Source: Roseivivax sediminis
Lineage (GTDB): Bacteria > Pseudomonadota > Alphaproteobacteria > Rhodobacterales > Rhodobacteraceae
Assembly: GCF_900112685.1 (NCBI RefSeq)
Contig: NZ_FOMS01000005.1
Coordinates: forward strand, 186,001 to 250,000
Direction: 5' to 3'
DNA: 64,000 nt
The number at the start of each line of letters is the position of its first letter. Position 1 is the stretch's first letter. A model generated the notes under the pieces. The model was not told where the DNA came from, made no database searches, and saw only the letters and a program-made list of their open reading frames with translations. A program made the translations under genes and the position numbers. Below, in pieces: positions 1 through 8,042 of this stretch.

Positions 1-2310
1 CGCAGCTTCGACATTTTCTACAGCCGCTTGAACACGCTGTCGGAAGCCGAGGCCTTCCGGGCCCTGCGCGACGTGCCCGACTACGAAGGCCCTCGCACCC
101 GGGTCTTTGAATTCCTCGACGGCGCGGTGCCGCTGATCGACGGTTCAGATGAGAGGCTGCGCGCCGGGCTCGACGAGCTGAAGCAGGACGCGCTGGCCGC
201 GCAGGAACCGTTGCGCGCACTGACGCTGGAGGGACTCTCCGCCTTCGCGGAGGTGGCGGACGACCGGCGCACGGAACTGGTTCGGGTGCTCGGCCTTCTC
301 GGGCTCGTGCTCGCGGCGCTCTTTGCCGGGCTCGTCTTCCTCGCGGTCTTTCTCTACCGGCTCGTGAACCTTGCCGAGGACCGGGAGCGCGATGTCACGC
401 GGGGCGCAGTGCGCACCCGCGCGATCGTCGAAACCTCGCTCGACGGTATTTTCGTGCTCGACGGCGAAGGGATGATCGAGGAAGTGAACATGGCCGGCCG
501 CGCGATCTTCGGGCTCGGTCCGGAAGAGGGTATCGGGCTTCAGATCACCAGCCTGTTCCCGCCAGAGGCGCAAGAGGCTCTGCGCGACGGACCGTTCGGG
601 TTCCTGACCGGCGATGCCGCCCGGTCGGTGCCGCCGCAATCGCGCCGTTTCGAATCGCCGGCCCGCGACATGGTGGGCCGCACCTTCCCCGCCGAGATCT
701 CGGTCGGCCGCGCGGACACCGAGGGCGCGCCGGTCCACATCGCCTATATTCGCGACATCTCGCGCCGCAAGGCGGCCGAACAGGGCCTGACCGAGGCGCG
801 CGACCGGGCCCTCGCCGGAGAGCGCGCCAAAGCCGAGTTTCTCGCGGTGATGAGTCACGAGATGCGCACGCCGCTGAACGGGCTGCTCGGTTCCATGCAG
901 TTGATGCGCGATCATGCGACGACGGAGCGGCAAAGCGAGCTTCTGGACCGGATGCAAAGCTCCGGCCGGATGCTGCTGGGTCTCGTCAACGACGTGCTGG
1001 ACCTGTCCAAGTACGAGGCCGGCAAGATGGAGGCGGAGCGCCGCCCGCTCTCCGTGGAACGGTTGCTGGACGGCGTGGTCGAGACCATCGCGCCCCTCGC
1101 CGCGGCGAACGGCGACACCCTGGCATGGGAATGGATCGGTCCCCCGCACGATGGCTGCACCGGCGACGCCAGGCGACTTCGGCAGGTACTTCTCAACCTC
1201 GCGGGCAATGCGGTGAAGTTCACGCGCGGCGGCGAGGTCACGATCGAGGTCGAGGCGCTGGGCGATGGCGACATGGTGGAGTTCCGCGTTATCGACACCG
1301 GCATCGGTATCGCGGAAGAGGACGTCGAACGGATCTTCCTCGATTTCGAGACGCTCGATTCGTCCTATGCCCGCGCCGCCGGCGGCACCGGGCTCGGACT
1401 CGGGATCGCGCGGCGGCTCGCCCGGCTGATGGGCGGAGACATCGGCGCCGAAAGCGAACCGGGCGAAGGAAGCCTGTTCTGGCTGCGCGTACCGCTCCTT
1501 TGCGGCGACGCCGATGCCGCAGGTGAGCATGCGGATGCCGCCGGCCCGGCGCGGCCGGCCTCCCCGCTCGACCTGTTGCTGGTGGAGGACAACCCGATCA
1601 ACCGCGCCGTCGCGCGCGAGATGCTCGAGGCGGACGGACATAAGGTGACGGAGGCCGAGGACGGCCGCGCCGGTGTCCACCGGGCCGCCACGCGGCGCTT
1701 CGACGCCATCCTGATGGACGTCTCGATGCCCGTCATGGACGGGCTGGAGGCAGCGCGCGTCATCCGCGACGGGGCCGGCCCTTGCCGCGACGTACCGATC
1801 CTCGCTGTCACCGCACATGCCCTGCCCGAGGAGATCGCCGGCTTCCACGCCGCCGGCATGACCGACGTGGTGAACAAGCCCATCGACCGCGACGTGCTCG
1901 CGCGGACACTGGCCGCCGCCATTGGGACGGGTCCGGATGTCGGCCCTGCGGTGCCCCGCACGGACCGCACCGACCCTCTGGTCGACGAGGCGCATCTGCA
2001 ATCGGTCTGGACCGATCTGCCCGAGGGCGCGCGCGAAGGCCTGCTGGCCCGCGCGATGGAAGAGATCGACGCGACCGTCGCCGCCGTGGCCGCGTCCGAC
2101 GGTCCGGACCAGGCCGCGCTGCGCGAGGATGTGCACCGCGCCGCCGGCTCCTGCGCGACGCTGGGCTTGCGCGCCCTGCACCGTGCGCTGGCGGACATCG
2201 AGACGGCGCTGAAGCGCGGCGAGCCGCTGGATCCGCTTCAGCGGGCGGAGCTGTCGACGCTCTGGGCCGGGACCTCGACAGCCTTGGCGCGCTGGCGCGA
2301 CGGGGCCTGA
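1..2310 (+). CDS. Hybrid sensor histidine kinase (PAS-HisKA-HATPase-REC-Hpt), 5' end missing
   Basis: The reading frame is open from the first base, so the gene starts before the window and the N-terminal sensor part is lost. Residues are numbered from window codon 1. One hydrophobic span lies at about 98-118, followed by a PAS domain (about 140-255). HisKA has the H-box SHEMRTP with phospho-acceptor H286. The ATPase domain shows the N-box NLAGNAVKF, the G1 box DTGIGI and the G2 box GGTGLGLGIA. The receiver has phospho-acceptor D573 in LMDVSMPVMDG. A C-terminal Hpt domain has H712 in DVHRAAGS. The order H-D-H implies an internal phosphorelay (ArcB/BarA type) to a separate regulator not seen here. 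It converges on the next gene, with only 10 bp between the stops. The ligand is unknown. Confidence 0.93.
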   Translation, partial: RSFDIFYSRLNTLSEAEAFRALRDVPDYEGPRTRVFEFLDGAVPLIDGSDERLRAGLDELKQDALAAQEPLRALTLEGLSAFAEVADDRRTELVRVLGLLGLVLAALFAGLVFLAVFLYRLVNLAEDRERDVTRGAVRTRAIVETSLDGIFVLDGEGMIEEVNMAGRAIFGLGPEEGIGLQITSLFPPEAQEALRDGPFGFLTGDAARSVPPQSRRFESPARDMVGRTFPAEISVGRADTEGAPVHIAYIRDISRRKAAEQGLTEARDRALAGERAKAEFLAVMSHEMRTPLNGLLGSMQLMRDHATTERQSELLDRMQSSGRMLLGLVNDVLDLSKYEAGKMEAERRPLSVERLLDGVVETIAPLAAANGDTLAWEWIGPPHDGCTGDARRLRQVLLNLAGNAVKFTRGGEVTIEVEALGDGDMVEFRVIDTGIGIAEEDVERIFLDFETLDSSYARAAGGTGLGLGIARRLARLMGGDIGAESEPGEGSLFWLRVPLLCGDADAAGEHADAAGPARPASPLDLLLVEDNPINRAVAREMLEADGHKVTEAEDGRAGVHRAATRRFDAILMDVSMPVMDGLEAARVIRDGAGPCRDVPILAVTAHALPEEIAGFHAAGMTDVVNKPIDRDVLARTLAAAIGTGPDVGPAVPRTDRTDPLVDEAHLQSVWTDLPEGAREGLLARAMEEIDATVAAVAASDGPDQAALREDVHRAAGSCATLGLRALHRALADIETALKRGEPLDPLQRAELSTLWAGTSTALARWRDGA

Positions 2311-2320
2311 GCGGCAGCGC

Positions 2321-3559
2321 TCAGCGCACCACCAGGCCCGCTGCACCGACGATGCCCACGACCCGCGCGACCTCGGTCAGGTTGGTCACGCCGCTGTCGT
2401 AGCAGGCGATGGCATCGCCAGGCAGAAGATAGGGATCGTAATCGTCGCGGTCGGCACGGGCGCGCATCTCCTCCACCGACCGTTCGATCACCACCGACAC
2501 GCCGGTCACCGGGTTGCGGGTGAAGAGTGCGGCCGACCGAGCCGCCGAGGACGCGCGCGCCCCGCCGACACAGTTGGCGTCGACCACCGCCTGCATGTAG
2601 CGGGTGCCGTAAGGCACCTCGCGCACCTCCTGCCCGATCGCCGAGGGCGCGTTGCCGGTCGCCGGCACGGTCAGGTTCGACAGGTAGAGCGCGATGCCCG
2701 GCGGGCTGATCGGCGAGGGCCGCATCAGGTCGTCCTGGAAGCACTGGCGCGACGGCACGTGCACCTCGTCGCCGGACGCCAGGATCACGTCCGGCACCGC
2801 CCGACCCTCCATCACCCCGCGCAGGTCGAGCGTGTAGACGCTGCCTCCGCGGGTGAGCTGCACCGCCGAGAGGTCCGCGTCGGGCCGGATGCCCCCGGCG
2901 CTGCGGATCGCGACCGACAGGTTGCGCCCCTCGGTCGAGGCACCGAGCGCCGCCTGTCGCCGCGCGTCGCGATCCTGCCCGGAGACGTTGCCGATCTCCA
3001 CCGGCTGGGGTTCGAACACCGCCCCTGACACCGCGACGCGGACGGAGGCGAGGTCGGTCACCAGAAGCGACAGCTCGGGCGTCTCGTCGTAGAACTCGCC
3101 CGCCACCAGCGCCGAGCGCAGATCGGCGGCGACGGCCTCGGGCGTGCGACCCTCGGCGCGGATCGGCCGCAGGAACGGCACCTTCAGCGTGCCGTCGCGT
3201 GAGACGACATAATCGCCGGTAAAGGTCTCCTCGTCCGGCAGGCGCAGATCCAGAAGATCGCCGCGCGACAGCGTCTCCCCCGAAAGCTGAGCGGGAACGC
3301 GCGTGCCGAGCTTTGCGCCGCCGCGTCCGTCGCCGGGGCCGCCCGCGAAGGGCCGGCATCCGGCCGCGTTCATCTCTGCCGCGCGCAGGACGGGCGGGTC
3401 CGCCGGCGGTCGCACGAGATCGCGCCACTGCGCCTGGTAACCGGCGCCGCGCGACACCGGCTCGAGGTTCTGCGCCGTCCGCGGGGCGGCACAGCCACTG
3501 GCCAGCGCCAGGACCGACAGGCCGAAAACGGCAGCTCTGCAGAAGACGAGACGGGTCAC
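2321..3559 (-). CDS. Polysaccharide export outer-membrane lipoprotein (Wza-like)
   Basis: 412 aa. A type II signal peptide ends in a lipobox, LASGC, which puts the lipidated cysteine at residue 23. The middle region resembles the Poly_export domain (LRLPDEETFTGDYVVSRDGTLKV-like strand pattern near residues 108-135) and is followed by SLBB-like segments (about 150-280). The family forms the outer-membrane channel for capsule or exopolysaccharide. It is divergent from a flippase and glycosyltransferase cluster 211 bp away, so a surface-glycan role is likely. No Wzc-type co-polymerase or tyrosine phosphatase lies beside it, so those partners must be elsewhere if it exports capsule. Confidence 0.85.
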   Translation of the reverse strand: MTRLVFCRAAVFGLSVLALASGCAAPRTAQNLEPVSRGAGYQAQWRDLVRPPADPPVLRAAEMNAAGCRPFAGGPGDGRGGAKLGTRVPAQLSGETLSRGDLLDLRLPDEETFTGDYVVSRDGTLKVPFLRPIRAEGRTPEAVAADLRSALVAGEFYDETPELSLLVTDLASVRVAVSGAVFEPQPVEIGNVSGQDRDARRQAALGASTEGRNLSVAIRSAGGIRPDADLSAVQLTRGGSVYTLDLRGVMEGRAVPDVILASGDEVHVPSRQCFQDDLMRPSPISPPGIALYLSNLTVPATGNAPSAIGQEVREVPYGTRYMQAVVDANCVGGARASSAARSAALFTRNPVTGVSVVIERSVEEMRARADRDDYDPYLLPGDAIACYDSGVTNLTEVARVVGIVGAAGLVVR

Positions 3560-3770
3560 GGGGCGCGGATCTCCGGCGGGAAGTGATGTGCCTCAGATGT
3601 CGCACGCCGCGTGCCGTCCGTCCACCGACCCGGCCGGCGCCGGCAACCTATCCGTGCGGATAGGCCACAGCCCGTCTGCCCCCCTCCGCTCTCCCCCGGC
3701 GCGGAAGATTTCGCGAGGCCATGGGCTTACACCTCCCTCACGCCCTGCAACCCAAACCCCGACGGATGCC

Positions 3771-5006
3771 ATGACCCTGACCCGCCGCCTCGGCCCCTTC
3801 GCCCGTCCGTTGATGGCCTACTGCTTGTCCGAAGGCGCCGCCAAGGTGTCGCGGCTGGCGGTCGTGGTCGCCGTCGCACGCAGCATGGAGCCCGCCGCGA
3901 TCGGCATTGCCGCCGCCGCGCTCGCCGCTGCCGATATCCTCAAGGCGCTGACCGAGAACGGCGCGGGCCAGCGCATCATCGCCGCCTCCGACGCCGATCT
4001 CGCCGCCACCTGCCGCACCGCGTCGCGGATCTTCTGGGCGTGGTGCCTGGGGCTCTTCGCGCTACAGATCGCGGTGGGCGCGGCGCTCTGGGCGATGGGC
4101 GGCTCGCTGCTGCTGTTCGCGCTGATCGCGATCCTGGCGGCAGAGTACCTGTTCATGCCCGCCGGCCTCGTGAGCTGCGCGCTGGCGATGCGCGCCGGCA
4201 AGATGCAGGCCACCGCCGCCATCGCCGGCGGCCAGGTGGTCGGCGCGAACCTGATGTCGGCAATCCTTGCCTTCGCTATGCCGGGGCCGCTCGCCCTGGT
4301 CCTGCCGCGCCTTCTTGCCGCGCCGATCTGGCTCGTCGCAATGCGCCGCCTGCACCCCTGGACGCCGGACCGCGCCGCGCGCCCCGCCCCGCTGCGCCCC
4401 TTCGTGCGTTACGGCGCGTCGGTGCTGGGCGTCGAGGTGGTGAAGGCATCGCGGATGCAGGGCGACAAGCTGATCGTCGGCGCCATGCTGGGACCGGAAC
4501 TGCTGGGCCTCTACTTCATGGCGTTCAATGCCGGTCTCGGCCTTGCCTCCTCCTTTGCACAAGCCTTCGCGACCGCCCTCTTCCCGCACCTCTGCACCGC
4601 GACCGACCGCGCCGCGGCGCTGCGCCAGGCGCTGGGTCTGTCGCTTGGCGTGATCGCCCCGGCGGTCATCCTGCAGGCGCTGGCCGCGCCCTATTACGTG
4701 CCGATCCTCTTCGGGAGCGGCTGGGACGGGATCTCGGACGTGGTCTCCATCCTCTGCCTCGCCGCGATCCCGGGGGTCGTCTGGTCGGCCGCCGCCGGAT
4801 GGCTGCGCGCCCATGACCGCCCGCAGGTGGAGTTCACCGTGACCCTCGCCATGGCCGCCGCGCTGATGCTCAACGTCGCGCTTCTGGCCCCCTTCGGGCT
4901 GACCGCCATCGCCTGGGGCACGCTCGTCGTCACCGCCCTCACCCAGCTCGGCGCCGCGGCGCCTGTGCTCCGCCCCGCCCTTCGCCCCGCCCCTCAGGAG
5001 GCCTGA
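3771..5006 (+). CDS. Oligosaccharide flippase family membrane protein (Wzx-like)
   Basis: 411 aa from the ATG at 3771. An upstream in-frame start at 3588 would add a non-hydrophobic leader running into the promoter of the divergent gene, so it was not used. The protein is almost entirely hydrophobic helices (about 10-12 membrane segments), with the layout of the MOP/PST polysaccharide-transport superfamily that moves undecaprenyl-linked oligosaccharide across the inner membrane. The motif GDKLIVGAMLGPELLGLY near residue 235 is typical of these transporters. It is separated from the next glycosyltransferase gene by 4 bp, so the two are co-transcribed. The substrate is not predictable. Confidence 0.82.
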   Translation: MTLTRRLGPFARPLMAYCLSEGAAKVSRLAVVVAVARSMEPAAIGIAAAALAAADILKALTENGAGQRIIAASDADLAATCRTASRIFWAWCLGLFALQIAVGAALWAMGGSLLLFALIAILAAEYLFMPAGLVSCALAMRAGKMQATAAIAGGQVVGANLMSAILAFAMPGPLALVLPRLLAAPIWLVAMRRLHPWTPDRAARPAPLRPFVRYGASVLGVEVVKASRMQGDKLIVGAMLGPELLGLYFMAFNAGLGLASSFAQAFATALFPHLCTATDRAAALRQALGLSLGVIAPAVILQALAAPYYVPILFGSGWDGISDVVSILCLAAIPGVVWSAAAGWLRAHDRPQVEFTVTLAMAAALMLNVALLAPFGLTAIAWGTLVVTALTQLGAAAPVLRPALRPAPQEA

Positions 5007-5010
5007 TCCC

Positions 5011-5925
5011 ATGCCGCGTTTCAGCATCGTCATCCCGGCCTTCAACGCCGACAACACCCTCGCCGACACCCTCGACAGCCTCGAACACCAGACCCTGACC
5101 GACTGGGAGGCGCTGATCGTCGACGACGGATCGACCGACGCCACCCGCGTCATCGCCGAGGCCGCCGCCGGCCGGGACCGGCGCATCCGGGTGATCGACA
5201 ACCCTGCCAAGGGCCCCAGCGCCGCGCGCAACCTCGCGCTGACCGAGACGACCGGCGAAATCATCGCCTTTCTCGACGCGGACGACGTCTGGGCGCCGCG
5301 CAAGCTCGAGATCATGGCGCAGATCTTCCGCAACGCGGGTATCGACGCTGCCTTCTCGCGCATCGCCTTCTTCGACGAGGCGGGCACGCGGACCGTGTCC
5401 TCGCTGCCGGGCGGGCATGTGACCGTGCCGATGCTGCTGGGCGAGAACCCGGTCTGCACGATGTCGAACCTCGCGGTGCGCCGCGCCGCCTTCGCCGCGA
5501 CCGGCGGCTTCGACACGCGGCTCGTTCACAACGAGGATCTGGAATGGCTGATCCGGCTCGTCGCCACCGGCAACCGGCTGGTCCCGGTGGCAGAGACGCT
5601 GGTCTACTACCGCACCAGCCCGACGGGCCTGTCCGCCGATCTCGCGGCCATGTCCCGCGGCCGCGAAGCAGCGGTAGCCACCGCCCTGCGCCATGGCTTC
5701 CGAACGAGTGCGCGCGCCGAAGCGATCCACCTGCGCTACCTCGCCCGCCGCGCGCTGCGCACTGACGCGCCCCCGCGCGAGACGCTGCGCCTCGCCCTTG
5801 CCGGGGCCTGGACGTCGCCCGCCGGCTTCTTTTCCGACCTGCGCCGCGGTGTCATGACGCTCGCCGGCGCGCTCGCTGCACAGATCCTGCCGCGCCGCAC
5901 GCGCCGCGCGCTCTTCTCTCACTGA
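5011..5925 (+). CDS. Glycosyltransferase family 2
   Basis: 304 aa. The GT-A fold starts at once with FSIVIPAFNADNTL, the nucleotide-sugar site VDDGSTDAT follows near residue 48, and the DxD-type metal site is LDADDVW near residue 89. A later NEDLEWLIRL motif (near 175) fits the ED(x)W acceptor-side motif of inverting GT2 enzymes. The C-terminal 60 residues are a helical tail without membrane segments. It is the second gene of the flippase-GT2-GT2-GT4 operon and probably adds one sugar to a lipid-linked repeat unit in the cytoplasm. Donor and acceptor are unknown. Confidence 0.88.
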   Translation: MPRFSIVIPAFNADNTLADTLDSLEHQTLTDWEALIVDDGSTDATRVIAEAAAGRDRRIRVIDNPAKGPSAARNLALTETTGEIIAFLDADDVWAPRKLEIMAQIFRNAGIDAAFSRIAFFDEAGTRTVSSLPGGHVTVPMLLGENPVCTMSNLAVRRAAFAATGGFDTRLVHNEDLEWLIRLVATGNRLVPVAETLVYYRTSPTGLSADLAAMSRGREAAVATALRHGFRTSARAEAIHLRYLARRALRTDAPPRETLRLALAGAWTSPAGFFSDLRRGVMTLAGALAAQILPRRTRRALFSH

Positions 5926-5948
5926 TCACCTTGGAAAGGACCGGTCCA

Positions 5949-6929
5949 ATGCCCCGCGCCTCCATCGTCGTGCCCGCCTACAACGCCGAAGCCACGCTCG
6001 ACGAAACGCTGCGCTCGCTCGTCGCGCAGAGCTTCCGCGATCTTGAGATCGTGGTGGTCGACGACGGCTCCTCCGACCGCACGCCGGCCATCGCCCGGTC
6101 GATCGGCGATCCGCGCATCCGGCTCGTCCAGCAGCCCAACCGCGGCCTCGCCGGCGCCCGCAATTCCGGCATCCATGCCGCAAAAGGCGAATTCGTGGGG
6201 TTCTGCGACGCCGACGATCTGTGGCGTCCCACGAAGCTGGCCCGGCACGTCGCGCATCTGGACGCATCCCCCCAGGTCGGCCTCAGCTATTCGGGGTCCG
6301 AGCTGATCGACGCCGACGGGCGGAGCACGGGACTCGCGCAGCGCCCGCGCCTGTCCGGTGTGACCGCCGCGCATGTCTTCAAGCGCAACCCGGTCGGCAA
6401 CGGGTCGGCGCCGGTCTTCCGGCGCGCCGCGCTTGACGCGATCGCCTGGCGCCCGGCGCAGGAGACGGCGCGCGACTGGTGGTTCGACGAGACCTTCCGG
6501 CAATCGGAGGACATCGAGTGCTGGCTGCGCCTGGCGCTCACCACCGACTGGGACATCGCCGGCGTGCCGGGCCTTCTGACCCGCTACCGCGTGGCCCCCG
6601 GCGGCCTGTCGGCGGCGCTCGACCGGCAATACGACAGCTGGGAGCGGATGGTCGCCAAGCTCACGCCGCTCGCGCCGGACTTCATGGCGCGGCACGCGCC
6701 TGCCGCGCGCGCCTACCAGCTGCGCTATCTCGCCCGCCGCGCCGTGAGCGCGGGTGACGCCGACGCCGCACTGGCCCGACTGCGCGCCGCCTTCGCCGCC
6801 TCGCTGCGCCCGGCGTTCGAGGAGCCGGTGAAGACCGGCGTCACGGCCGCCGCAACCCTCGCCCTCGCCGCCCTCGGCACCGGCCCGGTGGATACGCTCC
6901 GCCGTGCCGCCGCGCGTCGCACCGCCTGA
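5949..6929 (+). CDS. Glycosyltransferase family 2
   Basis: 326 aa from the ATG at 5949, chosen because GGAAAGGA lies 8 bp upstream (5933-5940) and the GT-A core starts immediately (RASIVVPAYNAEATLDETL). Other marks are VVDDGSSDRTP, the metal motif FCDADDLWRP and SEDIECWLRL. It resembles the preceding GT2 in length and layout, including a final ARRAVSAGDADAAL-like helical tail, so the pair may come from an old duplication with later change of specificity. Its place between another GT2 and a GT4 supports sequential sugar additions to one repeat unit. Confidence 0.88.
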   Translation: MPRASIVVPAYNAEATLDETLRSLVAQSFRDLEIVVVDDGSSDRTPAIARSIGDPRIRLVQQPNRGLAGARNSGIHAAKGEFVGFCDADDLWRPTKLARHVAHLDASPQVGLSYSGSELIDADGRSTGLAQRPRLSGVTAAHVFKRNPVGNGSAPVFRRAALDAIAWRPAQETARDWWFDETFRQSEDIECWLRLALTTDWDIAGVPGLLTRYRVAPGGLSAALDRQYDSWERMVAKLTPLAPDFMARHAPAARAYQLRYLARRAVSAGDADAALARLRAAFAASLRPAFEEPVKTGVTAAATLALAALGTGPVDTLRRAAARRTA

Positions 6930-6954
6930 TCCACGCATTCAAAGGAAAGCTGCC

Positions 6955-7944
6955 ATGATCCGCATCGCCCATCTCGTCGACGACACCAATCCCGGCGGCG
7001 TGACCCGCTACCTCGATTTCCTGTCGACCGACCCGCGCTTCGGCTTCGCCGCGCACGAGGTCATCGCGGTCGAGAAGAACCGCGCCGGCGCCGTGCAGAC
7101 GGACGCCCACATCATCGTGTCGCACCTCGCGGTGAGTTGGCGCGGACTGCCCGGTCTGATGGCCCTGCGCGCGCGTCACGCCGGCACACCGCTGGTACAT
7201 GTGGAACACAGCTATTCAGAGGGTTTCGTGGCGCGGAACGTGAACGCGCGCCGGCGGTTCGGCACGCTCCTGTCGGCCGCCTACGCGATGTTCGACCGGA
7301 TCGTCGCGGTCAGCCAGACGCAGGGCGAATGGCTCGTGCGCCGCGGGCTCGTCTCGGACGAGGCGCTGGCCGTGATCCCGCCTTGCGTGGATCTGTCGGC
7401 CTTCCGCGCGCTGCCGGCCCCCGATGGACCGGTCCGGACGGTCGCGGCGCTCGGGCGGTTCCACGCGCAGAAGGGCTTCGATCTTCTGATTCGTGCCATG
7501 CGCGCGTCGTCGCGGCAGGACCTGCGGCTAGTGCTGATCGGTGACGGGCCGGACCGCGACGCGCTGGTGGCGCTTGCCGACGGCGATCCCCGGATCTCCT
7601 TCGCGCCGTTCGCCGCCGATCCGGCGGCGGCTCTGGCCCAGGCTGACGCGGTCGCAATGCCGTCGCGGTGGGAACCGTTCGGGCTCGTCGCTCTCGAGGC
7701 GCGCGCGGCGGGTCGGCCGGTGCTGGTGGCCAATGTCGACGGCCTGACGGACCAGGCGCGCGACGGCGCGATCGCGGTCGCGGCCCCGACCGTGGAGGCA
7801 TGGACGACGGCCCTGGACAGCCTGGGAATTGCCGACGACGCGGCGCCGCGCGCGACCGGCCGCGAGGAGGCCGCCGCGCTCCAGTGGATGGCGCTGGCCG
7901 CCGACGTTCTGGCGCCGCAGGCCGAGGGCCGCGCCGCTGCTTGA
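6955..7944 (+). CDS. Glycosyltransferase family 4 (GT-B fold)
   Basis: 329 aa from the ATG at 6955, which has AAAGGAAAG upstream; a longer in-frame start at 6904 would overlap the preceding gene. The N-terminal half has IAHLVDDTNPGGVTRYLDF, and the second Rossmann half has AALGRFHAQKGFDLLIRAM and the retaining-GT motif EPFGLVALEARAAGRPVL (E-x7-E) for the nucleotide-sugar phosphate. It is the last gene of the polysaccharide operon and is followed directly by a strong inverted repeat at 7954-8033. Family-level function is secure; substrate is not. Confidence 0.88.
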   Translation: MIRIAHLVDDTNPGGVTRYLDFLSTDPRFGFAAHEVIAVEKNRAGAVQTDAHIIVSHLAVSWRGLPGLMALRARHAGTPLVHVEHSYSEGFVARNVNARRRFGTLLSAAYAMFDRIVAVSQTQGEWLVRRGLVSDEALAVIPPCVDLSAFRALPAPDGPVRTVAALGRFHAQKGFDLLIRAMRASSRQDLRLVLIGDGPDRDALVALADGDPRISFAPFAADPAAALAQADAVAMPSRWEPFGLVALEARAAGRPVLVANVDGLTDQARDGAIAVAAPTVEAWTTALDSLGIADDAAPRATGREEAAALQWMALAADVLAPQAEGRAAA

Positions 7945-7953
7945 TCCGGCAGG

Positions 7954-8033
7954 GGGTGGGCAGATTGCCCACCCTACGACGCATCGCACCCGGCCGATCA
8001 TGTCACCTCGTAGGGTGGGCAATCTGCCCACCC
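7954..8033. repeat. Perfect 26-bp inverted repeat between converging genes, REP-like and possible bidirectional terminator
   Basis: Arms 7954-7979 and 8008-8033 are exact reverse complements, separated by 28 bp. Each arm is itself nearly palindromic (GGTGGGCA-GAT-TGCCCACC), so DNA or RNA could fold either as two small hairpins or as one long stem. It fills most of the gap between the ends of two convergent genes (7944 and 8043). There is no long T tract, so termination is inferred from position and stem strength only. Confidence 0.75.
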
Positions 8034-8042
8034 TTGTCCGCG

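Noticed and set aside
145-2346. Long open frame on the minus strand opposite the histidine kinase
   Set aside because: No recognisable domain, composition is typical of a shadow in GC-rich DNA, and the + strand kinase domains are unambiguous.
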